A stretch of DNA of 64,000 bases from Paracoccus endophyticus (GTDB lineage Bacteria; Pseudomonadota; Alphaproteobacteria; Rhodobacterales; Rhodobacteraceae). The translations under genes and the position numbers were made by a program. Shown piece by piece: positions 8,787-17,797 of this stretch. Numbering within the stretch: the first letter of the stretch is position 1; each line of letters begins with the position of its first letter. Below the pieces are notes generated by a model. The model searched no databases and had not been told where the DNA came from. It saw only the letters and a program-made list of their open reading frames with translations. The stretch spans positions 707,150 to 771,149 of the forward strand of contig NZ_QLUV01000001.1 of NCBI RefSeq assembly GCF_003286075.1, in the 5' to 3' direction.

Positions 8787-9167
8787 ATGGCAAACCTTGC
8801 GGTTCTCGCCCTCGACGAGGCGGTGCGCCTCGACGCCGGGCGGGTGGGCGAAATCGTGGACGAGCTGGGCGAGCTGGCCGCGCAGAACGTGATGGGCATC
8901 GCGCTGGAGCAGCTGGCCCAGGCCCTGGCGACGGCGCGCGGCGCGGCGATGGCGGGGGACATGGCCGCCCTGGTCGCGCAGGCGGACCTGCTGTCGCGGC
9001 TGGCGTGGCAGATGGGGCTGGTGTCGCTGGCGGGGGTGGCGGTCGATGTGGGCGCCTGCGCCGACCGGCGCGACGCGACCGCGCTGGGGGCGACGCTGGC
9101 GCGGCTGATGCGGGTGGGCAACCGCTCGCTGACGCAGATCTGGGACGAGGCGTCGATCGGGTCCTGA
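8787..9167 (+). CDS. Conserved-looking small helical protein of unknown function
   Basis: 126 aa, with no signal peptide, Cys motif or recognised domain. It is strongly alpha-helical, Ala/Leu-rich and acidic at the start (LALDEAVRLDAGRVGEIVDELG). The long amphipathic helices resemble a four-helix bundle such as an HPt-like fold. No phosphorylatable His appears in the expected context, so that is only a shape comparison. The ATG follows an AGGGAA ribosome-binding site. Monocistronic between carbonic anhydrase (divergent) and a convergent secreted protein. Confidence 0.7.
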   Translation: MANLAVLALDEAVRLDAGRVGEIVDELGELAAQNVMGIALEQLAQALATARGAAMAGDMAALVAQADLLSRLAWQMGLVSLAGVAVDVGACADRRDATALGATLARLMRVGNRSLTQIWDEASIGS

Positions 9168-9260
9168 GGGGGGCCTGTCGTCCGGCCGAGGCACGCCGCG
9201 GGGAACGGCGATAAGAAACCCCGGACGGCCAGCAGGGAGTGCAGCCCGGGACCCGCGCGG

Positions 9261-9635
9261 TCAGCGGCCCATGCAGCCTTCGTAGAACAGGATGCGGACC
9301 GTCTGTTCGTCCAGCCGGAACATCGGATCGGACAGGGGAACCGAATAGATCTGCTGCACCGCCCGCGCCATCCCCGCCATGTACAGCGAGGCGAGCTGCT
9401 GGCGGGCGGCCAGCGGAACGTTGCGCCGGTTGCTGAGCCGCGCGCCGACCGTGTCGCTCAGGATCTGCATCGTCTGGCGCTGGGTGTTGCCGGCCGCCCG
9501 CAGGCCGACCGCCCGCGCGGCGTCGGGCGCGATGGTGGCGCAGACGAACTCGTCCTCGGCGGTCCGGGTCTGGGCGTTCGCCCCCAGCGGCATCGCCATG
9601 ATCGCCACCGCCAGCAGCGCCGAAAGCTGTCGCAT
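9261..9635 (-). CDS. Small exported protein of unknown function
   Basis: 124 aa with a clear signal peptide (LSALLAVAIMAMPLGANAQ, cleavage after ANA). The mature part of about 103 residues has two cysteines (FVCATIAP and YEGCMGR), probably a disulfide in the periplasm. It contains basic and helical stretches (RRNVPLAARQQLASLYMAG). The ribosome-binding site GGAG lies 8 nt before the ATG. No family is recognised and the neighbours give no functional clue. Confidence 0.75.
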   Translation of the reverse strand: MRQLSALLAVAIMAMPLGANAQTRTAEDEFVCATIAPDAARAVGLRAAGNTQRQTMQILSDTVGARLSNRRNVPLAARQQLASLYMAGMARAVQQIYSVPLSDPMFRLDEQTVRILFYEGCMGR

Positions 9636-9703
9636 CAGATGCTCTCCGTTTTCGGCTGTCTAGCATCGACCGGGCACGCGCGCATCCCGGTCGCGCGCGC
9701 CCC

Positions 9704-10318
9704 TCAGGCCAGCCGCAGGCGCGCGTCGCGCTCGGCCGCGCGCGCGACCCATGCGGCCTCGGCCGCAAAATCGTGGGGCACCTGCGCGGCGCGGCGGCGG
9801 CCCGACAGGGACTGGCTGGCGAAGAAATCGAACCCGTGCAGCGTCAGCCCGGCCACCGGCGCCGACAGGATCAGCCCGATCAGCATCGCCCCGGTGGTGG
9901 GCGGCGCCCCCAGCTCGGCCGTCAGGGCGGCGTAATCGGCCAGCGGGTGCAGGTAGAATCCGGGGCTGTGCGCGGTCTGCCAGTCCAGCCTCTTGCGCTT
10001 GGGCGACATCCACAGGATGCGGCGGGGGGCCAGCCGCGCGCGGTCGGCCGCAGGCAGGCGCACGGCCAGCCCCAGCCAGTCGGTGCGGGTCCCGTGGCTG
10101 GCGGGGTCGGGCATCGGCGCGCGGTTGATCCGCACGACCAGGTCGGCCGCGTCGATCTGCGCGCCCTGCTGCGCCTGCGCCAGGGCGCGCGCGTTTCCGA
10201 CCAGCGCGACCTGCCGCCCCGACAGTTCGGCGTGCAGATCGGACAGGGGCGCGGACAGGGTGGCCAGCATCGGCTCGTTCCGCATGGTCCGGGCCAGAAG
10301 AAAGCGCAGCGGCGTCAT
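9704..10318 (-). CDS. Family 29 (sialyltransferase-like) glycosyltransferase domain protein
   Basis: 204 aa. Motifs resemble the GT29/bacterial sialyltransferase-like domain: an L-type sialyl motif VALVGNARAL...DLVVRINRAPM, then GTRTDWLGLAV, and a C-terminal PTTGAMLIGLIL with HGFDFFAS. Last gene of an operon, overlapping the GT4 gene by four bases. Donor and acceptor sugars are unknown; cytoplasmic assembly of a surface glycan is likely. Family assignment is from motif pattern only. Confidence 0.7.
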   Translation of the reverse strand: MTPLRFLLARTMRNEPMLATLSAPLSDLHAELSGRQVALVGNARALAQAQQGAQIDAADLVVRINRAPMPDPASHGTRTDWLGLAVRLPAADRARLAPRRILWMSPKRKRLDWQTAHSPGFYLHPLADYAALTAELGAPPTTGAMLIGLILSAPVAGLTLHGFDFFASQSLSGRRRAAQVPHDFAAEAAWVARAAERDARLRLA

Positions 10319-11355
10319 CCCAGCAACCCCCGATAGACAGCGATGATCGCGCGGGCCTCGCCCTCGATCGCGTGACTCGCGGCCACATGGGCGCGCGCCG
10401 CCTGGCCTGCCCGGGCGCGCGCCGCGTCGTCCGCCAGCCAGCGGTCCAGGGCCGCGGCCAGCGCGGGCAGGTCGTCGCGGGGGATCAGCGTCCCCGTCTC
10501 GTCGTCGCGGACCAGTGTCTCATAGGCGCCGACCCGCGCTGCGATGACGGGCACGCCGCAGGCCATGGCCTCCAGCGGGGTCAGACCGAAGCCTTCCCAC
10601 CGCGCCGGGGCGGCGAACAGGTCCAGCGCCTGATAGTGGCGCACGACCTGGTCCCACGGGATCTCGCCCAGGAACCGGATACGGTCGGCCAGTCCCGCGG
10701 CGGCGGCCTGGGCCATCAGCCCGTCGGCAAAGGCGCGGTTGTCGGGCGTGATGCGCCCGGTCAGGATCAGCTGCGCGCGCGGGTGGCGCGGGAACACCTG
10801 GATCGCGGCGCGCACCAGCAGGTCCACGCCCTTTTGCGCGCGCACCCGTCCGAAGCAGCCGACCAGCACCGCGTCCGGGTTCAGCCCCAGGTCGCGGCGC
10901 AGCGCGTCGCGGTCGGCGGCCGGCTGGAACACGGCCGTGTCCACGCCGTGCAGGATCACCGTCGCCGGCCGTTGCAGGAACGACGCGGCCTGTGGCGAGG
11001 TGGCGATCAGCGCGTCCTGGCGCCGGATCAGCCAGCGGGTGAACCCGGTGTGCCGCCGCTGCGCCGCGCTGGTGAACAGCAGGCGATAGCGGCGGCGCAG
11101 GACCTGCCGCAGGACCAGCCCCAGCGCCATTTCCGTGTTGCGCCGCGCGTGCCAGACGCGCCAGCGGTCGCGCGGCAGGGTCGCGGCGCGGGCCAGCGAA
11201 ATGTGCGGCAGGTCCGGCGGCAGGCCTGGGCCGGTCGCCACGATGCCGATCATCCGCGCCTGCACCGGGATCAGCCGCACCACGGTCGCGGTCACGCCCG
11301 ACAGGCGGCGTTTGAGGTTCGGGGCCACGACCTCGATGGCGCGCGGGTCAGGCAT
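10315..11355 (-). CDS. GT4 (group 1) glycosyltransferase
   Basis: 346 aa retaining glycosyltransferase of the GT-B fold. The C-terminal donor-binding half is clear: VLVGCFGRVRAQKGVDLLVRA, RIRFLGEIPW, and APARWEGFGLTPLEAMACGV, which carries the EX7E motif. The start at ATG 11355 (MPDPRAIEV) overlaps the upstream MFS stop by 8 nt. The upstream in-frame extension is antisense-like Cys/Ser-rich sequence and is rejected. Operon MFS-GT4-GT29-like. Likely polysaccharide or glycolipid synthesis; substrate unknown. Confidence 0.9.
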   Translation of the reverse strand: MPDPRAIEVVAPNLKRRLSGVTATVVRLIPVQARMIGIVATGPGLPPDLPHISLARAATLPRDRWRVWHARRNTEMALGLVLRQVLRRRYRLLFTSAAQRRHTGFTRWLIRRQDALIATSPQAASFLQRPATVILHGVDTAVFQPAADRDALRRDLGLNPDAVLVGCFGRVRAQKGVDLLVRAAIQVFPRHPRAQLILTGRITPDNRAFADGLMAQAAAAGLADRIRFLGEIPWDQVVRHYQALDLFAAPARWEGFGLTPLEAMACGVPVIAARVGAYETLVRDDETGTLIPRDDLPALAAALDRWLADDAARARAGQAARAHVAASHAIEGEARAIIAVYRGLLG

Positions 11356-12538
11356 CGTGGGACTCCGGCGTGCGCAGGTACAGCGCCAGCCCGACCGCCA
11401 TGGGCACCAGGAAGAACAGGAACAGCAGGCCATAGGCCTGCGCGGGTGGGTTCAGCGCCTGCGCCGTCGCATGCACGGGGCGCGAGGCGAACTGCATCAC
11501 CCCCACGCCGCCGATGGAAAACATGTTCAGCAGCGTCACCCCCCGGCCGACCAGCGCCGGGGGCAGGAACGACCGCGCATGGGCCATGACCAGCGCATAG
11601 TTGGTGCCGGTCAGCCCGATCAGGCCCAGCAGCACCACGGACAGGCCCGGGCTGTGGCCCGGCGCCAGCCACAGCCCGGCCAGCGTGGCGACCGCCAGGA
11701 CATGGCCCGCCAGCACCGCGCGCCGCGTCGATCCGATCAGTCGCGCCGCGGGTCCGGCGACGAAGCTGCCGATCACCATCGCCAGCCCCATGACCAGCGT
11801 CGCCCGGCCGATCATCGTGTCGCCGGCGCCGAACACGTCGCGCAGGTAAGGCGCGGCCCACAGCCCGCGGATCGCGGCCGAGGCGGCGTAGCTGACCGCA
11901 AACAGCGGCAGGATGAACCACAGCGCCCGCAGGGACAGGATCTGTGACAGCCGGCCCTGCGGTGCCCCGCCGTGGTGGGCGGGGTCGCGCACGGTCAGCG
12001 CCTGCAGCGCGGCCACGGCCAGCGTCAGGGCGACCATCAGCCACAGCGCGGGCCGCCAGCCGACGGCCTGGATCAGCGACACCAGCGGCGCCGCGCCCAG
12101 GATGTTGCCCAGCGAGCCGAAGCCCACCACCGCGCCCGCCAGCATGGTGAACTGCGCGCGCGGATGGTCGTGGGCAAAGATGTAATAGGCCGCCATCAGC
12201 GCCGGGGCGCAACCGATCCCGATCAGCCCCATCGCGACATGCAGGTGCCAGGGCTGCGTCGCCAGCGCGAACACCGCCGCCCCGCCCCCGCCCCCCATCG
12301 CCAGCAGCGCCGACGCGGTCAGGCGCGGCCCGATGCGGTCCAGCGCCCAGCCGATCGGCAGCTGCATCAGCGCGAAGGTCAGAAACCACATCCCCGACGA
12401 CAGCGCCAGGTCGCCCGGCGTCGCCCCCAGCTCGGTCTGCAGGGTGCCGGTCAGCACGGCCAGAAACGCGCGATAGAACTGGCTGAGCATATAGCCCAGC
12501 GTCAGCGCGATCGTGCCGGCAGTCAGAAAGGCGCCCAT
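11348..12538 (-). CDS. Major facilitator superfamily transporter
   Basis: 396 aa with about 12 hydrophobic segments. The MFS signature between TM2 and TM3 is LPIGWALDRIGPRLTA, and the TM4 region has GLIGIGCAPALMAAYYIFA. Start ATG 12538 (MGAFLTAG) is chosen because the frame upstream is Arg/Pro-rich and not membrane-like. First gene of the operon with two glycosyltransferases, which raises the possibility that it moves a glycan precursor or solute rather than a drug. No substrate can be assigned. Confidence 0.88.
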   Translation of the reverse strand: MGAFLTAGTIALTLGYMLSQFYRAFLAVLTGTLQTELGATPGDLALSSGMWFLTFALMQLPIGWALDRIGPRLTASALLAMGGGGGAAVFALATQPWHLHVAMGLIGIGCAPALMAAYYIFAHDHPRAQFTMLAGAVVGFGSLGNILGAAPLVSLIQAVGWRPALWLMVALTLAVAALQALTVRDPAHHGGAPQGRLSQILSLRALWFILPLFAVSYAASAAIRGLWAAPYLRDVFGAGDTMIGRATLVMGLAMVIGSFVAGPAARLIGSTRRAVLAGHVLAVATLAGLWLAPGHSPGLSVVLLGLIGLTGTNYALVMAHARSFLPPALVGRGVTLLNMFSIGGVGVMQFASRPVHATAQALNPPAQAYGLLFLFFLVPMAVGLALYLRTPESHDA

Positions 12539-12716
12539 GGCCTGACCCCAAGGTCGTTGCGGGCGCACGCTGCGGCAAACGGCTGCCGGGCGCAACGGGG
12601 CGCGCGCGCTGACGCAGCCGGGGCAAGGCGCTGCACGCCTCAGGGTTGCGGGTCGGGCGGCCGCCGCCTAAAGCCTGCGCTGTGATCGCCGACCCGGCCC
12701 AGCGAAAGACCTGCCC

Positions 12717-13628
12717 ATGACGACCCCTCGCCTGATCGGACCCGAGGTCGAGCCGCGGCTCGACTGGATCGCGCTGACCGACGCCATCGCCGCCGGGCAC
12801 GAGATGCCGCGCGCCGAGGTGGCCGACAGCTTTCTGTACCGGGGCGCCGACACGCTGCTGACGCGCAGCGCGTGGATCGACGGGCTGGGGATGGCGGTCA
12901 AGCCGGCGACGGTGTTTCCGGGCAACGCGGACCACGGCCTGGGGGTGGTCAACGGGGCCGTCACCCTGCTGGACGATGCGACCGGCGTGCTTGAGGCGAT
13001 CGTCGATTTCCATCTGGTCACCCGGTGGAAGACCGCCGCCGACAGCCTGCTGTCGGCGCGCCGGCTGGCGCGGCCCGACGCGCGGCGGGTGCTGGTGATC
13101 GGGGCAGGCAACGTCGCCGACAGCATGATCGACGCCTATCGCGCGCTGATTCCCGACGCCGCCATCACGATCTGGAACCGCTCGGCCGCCGCCGCTCAGG
13201 CGCTGGCAGAGCGCAAGGGGGCAAGGGTGGCCCGCGACCTCGAACTGGCCGTCCGGGATGCCGAGATCGTCGCCACCGCCACCATGGCCCGCCAGCCCGT
13301 GCTGCACGGCGACTGGCTGTCGCCGGGCACCCATGTGGACCTGATCGGCGCCTATCGCCCCGACATGCGCGAGGCCGACGACGAGGTGCTGCGCCGCGCG
13401 CGCCTGTTCGTGGACAGCCGCGTCACGACCCTGGGCCATATCGGAGAGATCCAGATTCCGCTGGACGCGGGCGTGATCGCGGAAACCGACATCCTGGGCG
13501 ATTTCTACGACCTGCCCGCGGGGGCCTATGCCCGCCGCTCGGATGACGAGATCACCGTGGCCAAGAACGGCGGCGGCGCGCATCTGGACCTGATCACGGC
13601 CCGCTATATCCTGTCGGCGGCCGGCTGA
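12717..13628 (+). CDS. Ornithine cyclodeaminase / mu-crystallin family protein
   Basis: 303 aa. The family's N-terminal domain reads TRSAWIDGLGMAVKPATVFPG and GVVNGAVTLLDDATGVLEAI. The central Rossmann segment has VLVIGAGNVADSMIDAYRAL and the tail has FVDSRVTTLGHIGEI. These NAD(P)-dependent enzymes include ornithine cyclodeaminase, ketimine reductase and pyrroline-2-carboxylate reductase, and sequence alone does not separate them. No strong ribosome-binding site is seen. Gene stands alone between two MFS genes. Confidence 0.9.
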   Translation: MTTPRLIGPEVEPRLDWIALTDAIAAGHEMPRAEVADSFLYRGADTLLTRSAWIDGLGMAVKPATVFPGNADHGLGVVNGAVTLLDDATGVLEAIVDFHLVTRWKTAADSLLSARRLARPDARRVLVIGAGNVADSMIDAYRALIPDAAITIWNRSAAAAQALAERKGARVARDLELAVRDAEIVATATMARQPVLHGDWLSPGTHVDLIGAYRPDMREADDEVLRRARLFVDSRVTTLGHIGEIQIPLDAGVIAETDILGDFYDLPAGAYARRSDDEITVAKNGGGAHLDLITARYILSAAG

Positions 13629-13698
13629 AGGCAGCGGACCGACGAGAGAGGGCCGACAGGGGGCGGACCGACAGCGGGCGGACCGGGGCGGCGGCCGA

Positions 13699-14949
13699 TC
13701 AGGCCGCGACGGCGGCCGGGCGCGGCATCGGCGCCTCGCGCACCGGCAGGTGGATCAGCGCGGAAAACGCGCCCACGCCCACGCCCACCCACCACACGAC
13801 GGTATAGTCGCCATACAGGTCATACAGCTTGCCCCCCAGCCACACGCCCAGGAACGAGCCCAGCTGGTGGGACAGGAACACGAATCCGTACAGCGTCCCC
13901 ATGTAGCGCAGCCCATAGATATAGGCGACCAGGCCCGAGGTCAGCGGCACGGTGGCCAGCCACAGCGATCCCATCGCCAGCGAGAAGACCACGACCGTCG
14001 TCGGGGTGATCGGCGTCAGGATGAACCACGCCGCCAGCAGCGTCCGCAGCGTATAGACCCCGGCGAGCAGGTACTTGCGGCTGTAGCGATTGCCCAGCCA
14101 TCCCGCCAGGATCGAGCCGGCGATGTTGGCCATGCCGATCAGCCCGATCGCCACCGCCCCCAGCGCCGATGTCGTGGTGATCCCCAGCGCCGCCAGCCCG
14201 CCATCGGGCGAGATCGGGCCGCACATCTCGGTGATCATGGCGGGGAAATGCGCGGTGATGAAGGCCAGCTGATAGCCGCAGGAAAAGAACCCCGCAAAGA
14301 TCATCAGATAGCTGGGGTCGGTGAAGGCCCGCTTCAGGACCGTGCCCAGCGATTCCTCGATCTCGTGGCGGCTGGCGGGGCGGGTGGACCGCAGCATCGG
14401 CAGGAACAGCAGCACCAGCATGACCAGCGCGGCAAAGACGATGAACACCTGCTGCCAGGGCAGGACGGCCAGCAGCCCCTCGGCCAGCGGCGCGCCGATG
14501 ACCTGCCCGGCCGAGCCGGCGGCGGTGGCGATGCCCAGGGCCAGGCTGCGGTTCTCGTCGCTGGCGGCGCGGCCAACGATCGCCAGGATCACGCCGAAGC
14601 CGGTCCCGGCGATGCCGAAGCCCACGGCGATTTCCCAGACCTGCATCCCGGCGGGCGTGGTCGCCAGCGCCGTCATCACCAGCCCCAGCGAATAGAGCGC
14701 GGCCCCCAGGATGATCGCCAGCCGGTCGCCCCAGCGTTCCGCAAGCGCGCCGAAGACCGGCTGGCCGATGCCCCAGGCCAGGTTCTGGACGGCGATGGCC
14801 AGGCTGAAATCGGCGCGCGGCCAGCCGAAATCCTCGGCGACGGGGATCTGGAACACGCCGAAGCTGGCCCGCAGGGCAAAGTTGATCATCAGGATCATCG
14901 AGCCGCCGATCAGGACCGGGGTGAACAGGCGGGCGCTGTCGCGGGACAT
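13699..14949 (-). CDS. Major facilitator superfamily transporter (monocarboxylate/oxalate-type)
   Basis: 416 aa, about 12 membrane segments. FALRASFGVFQIPVAEDFGW in the first segment and the long central loop with RSTRPASRHEIEESLGTVL are typical of the MCT/YbfB-like MFS group that imports organic acids. ATG 14949 is preferred; a TTG two codons upstream is possible. It stands alone and is convergent with the cyclodeaminase-like gene. The gap 13629-13698 has short imperfect repeats of GGGCGGACCG. Confidence 0.85.
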   Translation of the reverse strand: MSRDSARLFTPVLIGGSMILMINFALRASFGVFQIPVAEDFGWPRADFSLAIAVQNLAWGIGQPVFGALAERWGDRLAIILGAALYSLGLVMTALATTPAGMQVWEIAVGFGIAGTGFGVILAIVGRAASDENRSLALGIATAAGSAGQVIGAPLAEGLLAVLPWQQVFIVFAALVMLVLLFLPMLRSTRPASRHEIEESLGTVLKRAFTDPSYLMIFAGFFSCGYQLAFITAHFPAMITEMCGPISPDGGLAALGITTTSALGAVAIGLIGMANIAGSILAGWLGNRYSRKYLLAGVYTLRTLLAAWFILTPITPTTVVVFSLAMGSLWLATVPLTSGLVAYIYGLRYMGTLYGFVFLSHQLGSFLGVWLGGKLYDLYGDYTVVWWVGVGVGAFSALIHLPVREAPMPRPAAVAA

Positions 14950-15066
14950 CGGCAAGGGCTCCGGTCAGAGGCAGGGCAGTCGGCAGGACGGGCACAGTGG
15001 CGCGCGCCGCGCCCCTGCGTCAATATGCGCCCTTTGCAGGCCCGCCCTGCAGGGTCCGCATGTCGC

Positions 15067-16284
15067 TTAGGCGCGCAGCCGCGCCGCGGCCGCGCGCCCG
15101 GCGTGGCGGCCCGTGGCAAGGCAGGCCGTCAGAAGATAACCGCCGGTCGGCGCCTCCCAGTCCAGCATCTCGCCCGCGGCGAACACATCGGGGCGGGCGC
15201 GCAGTTCCAGATCCGGCGTCAGCGCGTCCGAAACGATCCCCCCCGCGGACGAGATGGCCCGGTCAAGCCCCATCGGTCCCGCGTGGCGCAGCGGCAGCGC
15301 CTTGATCCGCGCGGCCAGCGCCCGCGGATCGTCGGGCAGCGGCCGCCCCCATTCCAGCAGCAGGGCCACGCGCACCGGATCGCCCAGCACGCGGCGCAGC
15401 CAGTTGCCGACCGACAGCCGCCCGCGCGGACGCGCCAGCCGCGCGGCCAGCCCCGCCGGGTCCAGGTCGGGGGCCAGGTCCACCGTGCCCGGCGCGCCGT
15501 CCCGCAGCGCGGCCGCGATCTCGTAGACGCCGCCGCCCTCGATGCCCGCGCGGGCGATGACCCATTCGCCGCGGCTGGACAGCGCGCCCGCGGCCAGTGC
15601 GGTGCCCTTGACCGCGCGCCCGACCAGCGGCGCCATCGCGGGCGACCAGTCCACGCGGAACCCCATGTTCGCGGGGCGAAACGGGGCGATGCCGACCCCC
15701 GCGGCGCGCAGCCACGGCACCCAGGCCGCGTCCGATCCCAGCCGCGGCCAGCTGGCCCCGCCCAGCGCCAGCACCGTGACGGCCGGGGTCAGCCGCAGCG
15801 CGCCCTCCGGCGTGTCAAAGACCAGCGCCGCGCCGTCGAACCCGCCCCAGCGCCAGCGCGTGCGCAGCACGACGCCCGCGCCGTCCAGCCGCGACAGCCA
15901 CGCGCGCAGCAGGGGCGAGGCCTTCATCCCCACCGGGAACACCCGCCCGGTCGATCCGGTGAACAGCGCGATGCCCAGGCCGCGCGCCCAGCCCATGACC
16001 TCGGCCGGGCCGAAGTCCCGGACGAGGGCGCGCAGGTCGTCCTGACCGAAATGCGCCGGATGGGCTGCCAGGGCGGCGCCCATCGACAGGCGCGCCGCAA
16101 AGGCCCCGGCCGGCTCGTCGCGGGTCAGGTTCAGCCCCGACTTGCCCGCCATCAGGAACTTGCGGGCCGGGGTGGGCATCGCCTCGGCCACCAGCACGCG
16201 GGCGCCGGATGCGGCCAGCGTCTCGGCCGCCATCAGCCCGGCGGGGCCCGCGCCGATCACCAGCGCGTGGGGCGCGTGGATCAC
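15067..16284 (-). CDS. HI0933/BaiN-like flavoprotein (TIGR03862-type)
   Basis: 405 aa FAD-dependent oxidoreductase. N-terminal dinucleotide motif HALVIGAGPAGLMAAETLA, then FLMAGKSGLNLTRDE, VLALGGASWPRLGSD and the C-terminal FAEGEM-like segment FAAGEMLDWEAPTGGYLLT. Function of this subfamily is not established. The GTG start overlaps the holA stop (GTGA), placing it last in the leuS-lptE-holA operon. The chosen GTG is where the FAD motif begins; upstream sequence is antisense-like. Confidence 0.88.
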   Translation of the reverse strand: MIHAPHALVIGAGPAGLMAAETLAASGARVLVAEAMPTPARKFLMAGKSGLNLTRDEPAGAFAARLSMGAALAAHPAHFGQDDLRALVRDFGPAEVMGWARGLGIALFTGSTGRVFPVGMKASPLLRAWLSRLDGAGVVLRTRWRWGGFDGAALVFDTPEGALRLTPAVTVLALGGASWPRLGSDAAWVPWLRAAGVGIAPFRPANMGFRVDWSPAMAPLVGRAVKGTALAAGALSSRGEWVIARAGIEGGGVYEIAAALRDGAPGTVDLAPDLDPAGLAARLARPRGRLSVGNWLRRVLGDPVRVALLLEWGRPLPDDPRALAARIKALPLRHAGPMGLDRAISSAGGIVSDALTPDLELRARPDVFAAGEMLDWEAPTGGYLLTACLATGRHAGRAAAARLRA

Positions 16285-17309
16285 CGCCGGCCCCGCGGCA
16301 TCATCGCCAGCCGGATCAGCGCGCGTTCCACCACCGCCATGGCGGGCGCGCGCGACCGCGACCGCAGCGTCAGGTCCGTGTCCACCATCAGGTGCATCGC
16401 GTCCTCCAGCGCGCGCATCCCCCAGGACTGGGCCTGCCGGGCCATGCGGTCGCGTCGGGGGCCAAAGACCGGGGGGCGCAGCCGCGCCAGCCCCGCCGCC
16501 GCCCCGCCGGGGTCCGAGGCCGCGGCATGCAGCGCGCGGACATGGCGCAGCGCGGCGATGCACAGCGTCACCGGGGCGATGCCCTGCGCCTCGATCCGCC
16601 GCATCAGCGGACCCAGCGCGTCCGAGCGACCCTCGGCCGCGGCGTCGATCAGCGCGTCCACGTCGGCCTCGACCGTGGCGGGCGCCAGCGCGGCGATCTC
16701 GTCGGGGGTCAGGGGCGAGTCGTCGCCGAACTTGTAAAGGCCGATCTTCTCGACCGTCTGGCGAAAGTCGCCGGGGTCCAGCGCGCGGGCGAGCGCCGTC
16801 AGGTCGCGCATCGCGGCGGGCGGCACGGCGCGCAGGCCCGCGTCCGCCAGCCAGCGGGCGATCTCCTCCTCGCCGGGGGGGTCGTCATAGATCGGGGCGG
16901 TGACGGCTGTCCTGTGCGGCTCGAACAGCTTGCGCAGGGCGGACCCCTTGGACAGCCCGCCCGCGGTCACCACGATCACCGCGTCGCCATGCGCCCAGGC
17001 GTCCAGCGCCACGGCGATCGCCGGCGCCGCCGCGTCGGGGGTGTCGTCCACCAGCACGACGCGGGGACCGGGGAAGAACCCGACCGCCTTGACCTCGTCC
17101 AGCAGGGCGGCCGCGTCCCTGCGCAGGCTTGCGCCGGGGATGCGGGTCAGCCGCATCTCGGCCTCGGCATCGGGGCCCGTCAGGGCGGCCACCGCCTCGG
17201 CCCGCTTCAGCGCGACGCGCATCGCGTCCTGGCCATGGATCAGCAGCGCCGGGCGCGTCGGATCGGGCCGCGCCAGATAGCGGGCGATCTCGGGGCCCTT
17301 CAGGATCAT
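16281..17309 (-). CDS. holA: DNA polymerase III delta subunit
   Basis: 342 aa clamp-loader subunit that opens the beta clamp. The family is weakly conserved, but the N-terminal pattern (LLIHGQDAMRVALKRAEAV), the segment ALDPGDFRQTVEKIGLY and the length fit alphaproteobacterial HolA. It sits between lptE and the flavoprotein gene, overlapping both by 4 nt. The order leuS-lptE-holA is conserved in many alphaproteobacteria and strengthens the call. Confidence 0.93.
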   Translation of the reverse strand: MILKGPEIARYLARPDPTRPALLIHGQDAMRVALKRAEAVAALTGPDAEAEMRLTRIPGASLRRDAAALLDEVKAVGFFPGPRVVLVDDTPDAAAPAIAVALDAWAHGDAVIVVTAGGLSKGSALRKLFEPHRTAVTAPIYDDPPGEEEIARWLADAGLRAVPPAAMRDLTALARALDPGDFRQTVEKIGLYKFGDDSPLTPDEIAALAPATVEADVDALIDAAAEGRSDALGPLMRRIEAQGIAPVTLCIAALRHVRALHAAASDPGGAAAGLARLRPPVFGPRRDRMARQAQSWGMRALEDAMHLMVDTDLTLRSRSRAPAMAVVERALIRLAMMPRGRR

Positions 17310-17797
17310 CGCGCCGGCAGGGCCGCATACAGCCGTGTCACCACCTGGTCCGCCAGCATGACGGCCAGCCGGTCGCGCGCGTCCTGTTCGGCGGCGGTGG
17401 TGGCGATGACCGTGCCCACGGTGGAATGGCTGGCAAAGCTGCTGACCTCGCCCTGCGCGACGGCCTGCCCGGTCGTGCGGTCGGTCAGCGCATAGGCGGC
17501 GGTGCCGTTCAGGGAATAGCGCGTCGTCACCGCGTCGGGGGTGATCGCCTGCGGCACCACCGCGATCCGCAGCGCATAGGCCAGGTCATAGCGCGCCGCC
17601 TGATCCGGCCCCAGCCGTTCCGTCATCCGGCGCAGGAACGCATGATCGTCTGGCGTGCGCGGATCGGCCACCCGCACCTGCCCCAGCAGCCGCGCGCCCG
17701 CGCCGCCCGGCGCATGGAGGGGCGTGAAGCCGCAGGCCCCCAGCAGCGCGACGCCCGCGATGGCGGCCAGCGCCGACCGGCGGTCAGGCGACCACAT
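17306..17797 (-). CDS. lptE: LPS-assembly lipoprotein LptE
   Basis: 163 aa. An N-terminal hydrophobic segment ends in a lipobox ([13 protein letters not shown]), so the Cys is lipidated and the protein sits in the outer membrane. There it plugs LptD and helps insert lipopolysaccharide. The start overlaps the leuS stop region by 14 nt and the stop overlaps holA by 4 nt. Confidence 0.92.
   Translation of the reverse strand: MWSPDRRSALAAIAGVALLGACGFTPLHAPGGAGARLLGQVRVADPRTPDDHAFLRRMTERLGPDQAARYDLAYALRIAVVPQAITPDAVTTRYSLNGTAAYALTDRTTGQAVAQGEVSSFASHSTVGTVIATTAAEQDARDRLAVMLADQVVTRLYAALPAR

Noticed and set aside
13629..13698. Short GGGCGGACCG repeats between convergent genes
   Set aside because: Too short and irregular to be called a repeat element; probably GC-rich drift.
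13750..16737. 995-codon open frame on the plus strand
   Set aside because: Antisense to the MFS, flavoprotein and holA genes; low-complexity Arg/Gln/His sequence.
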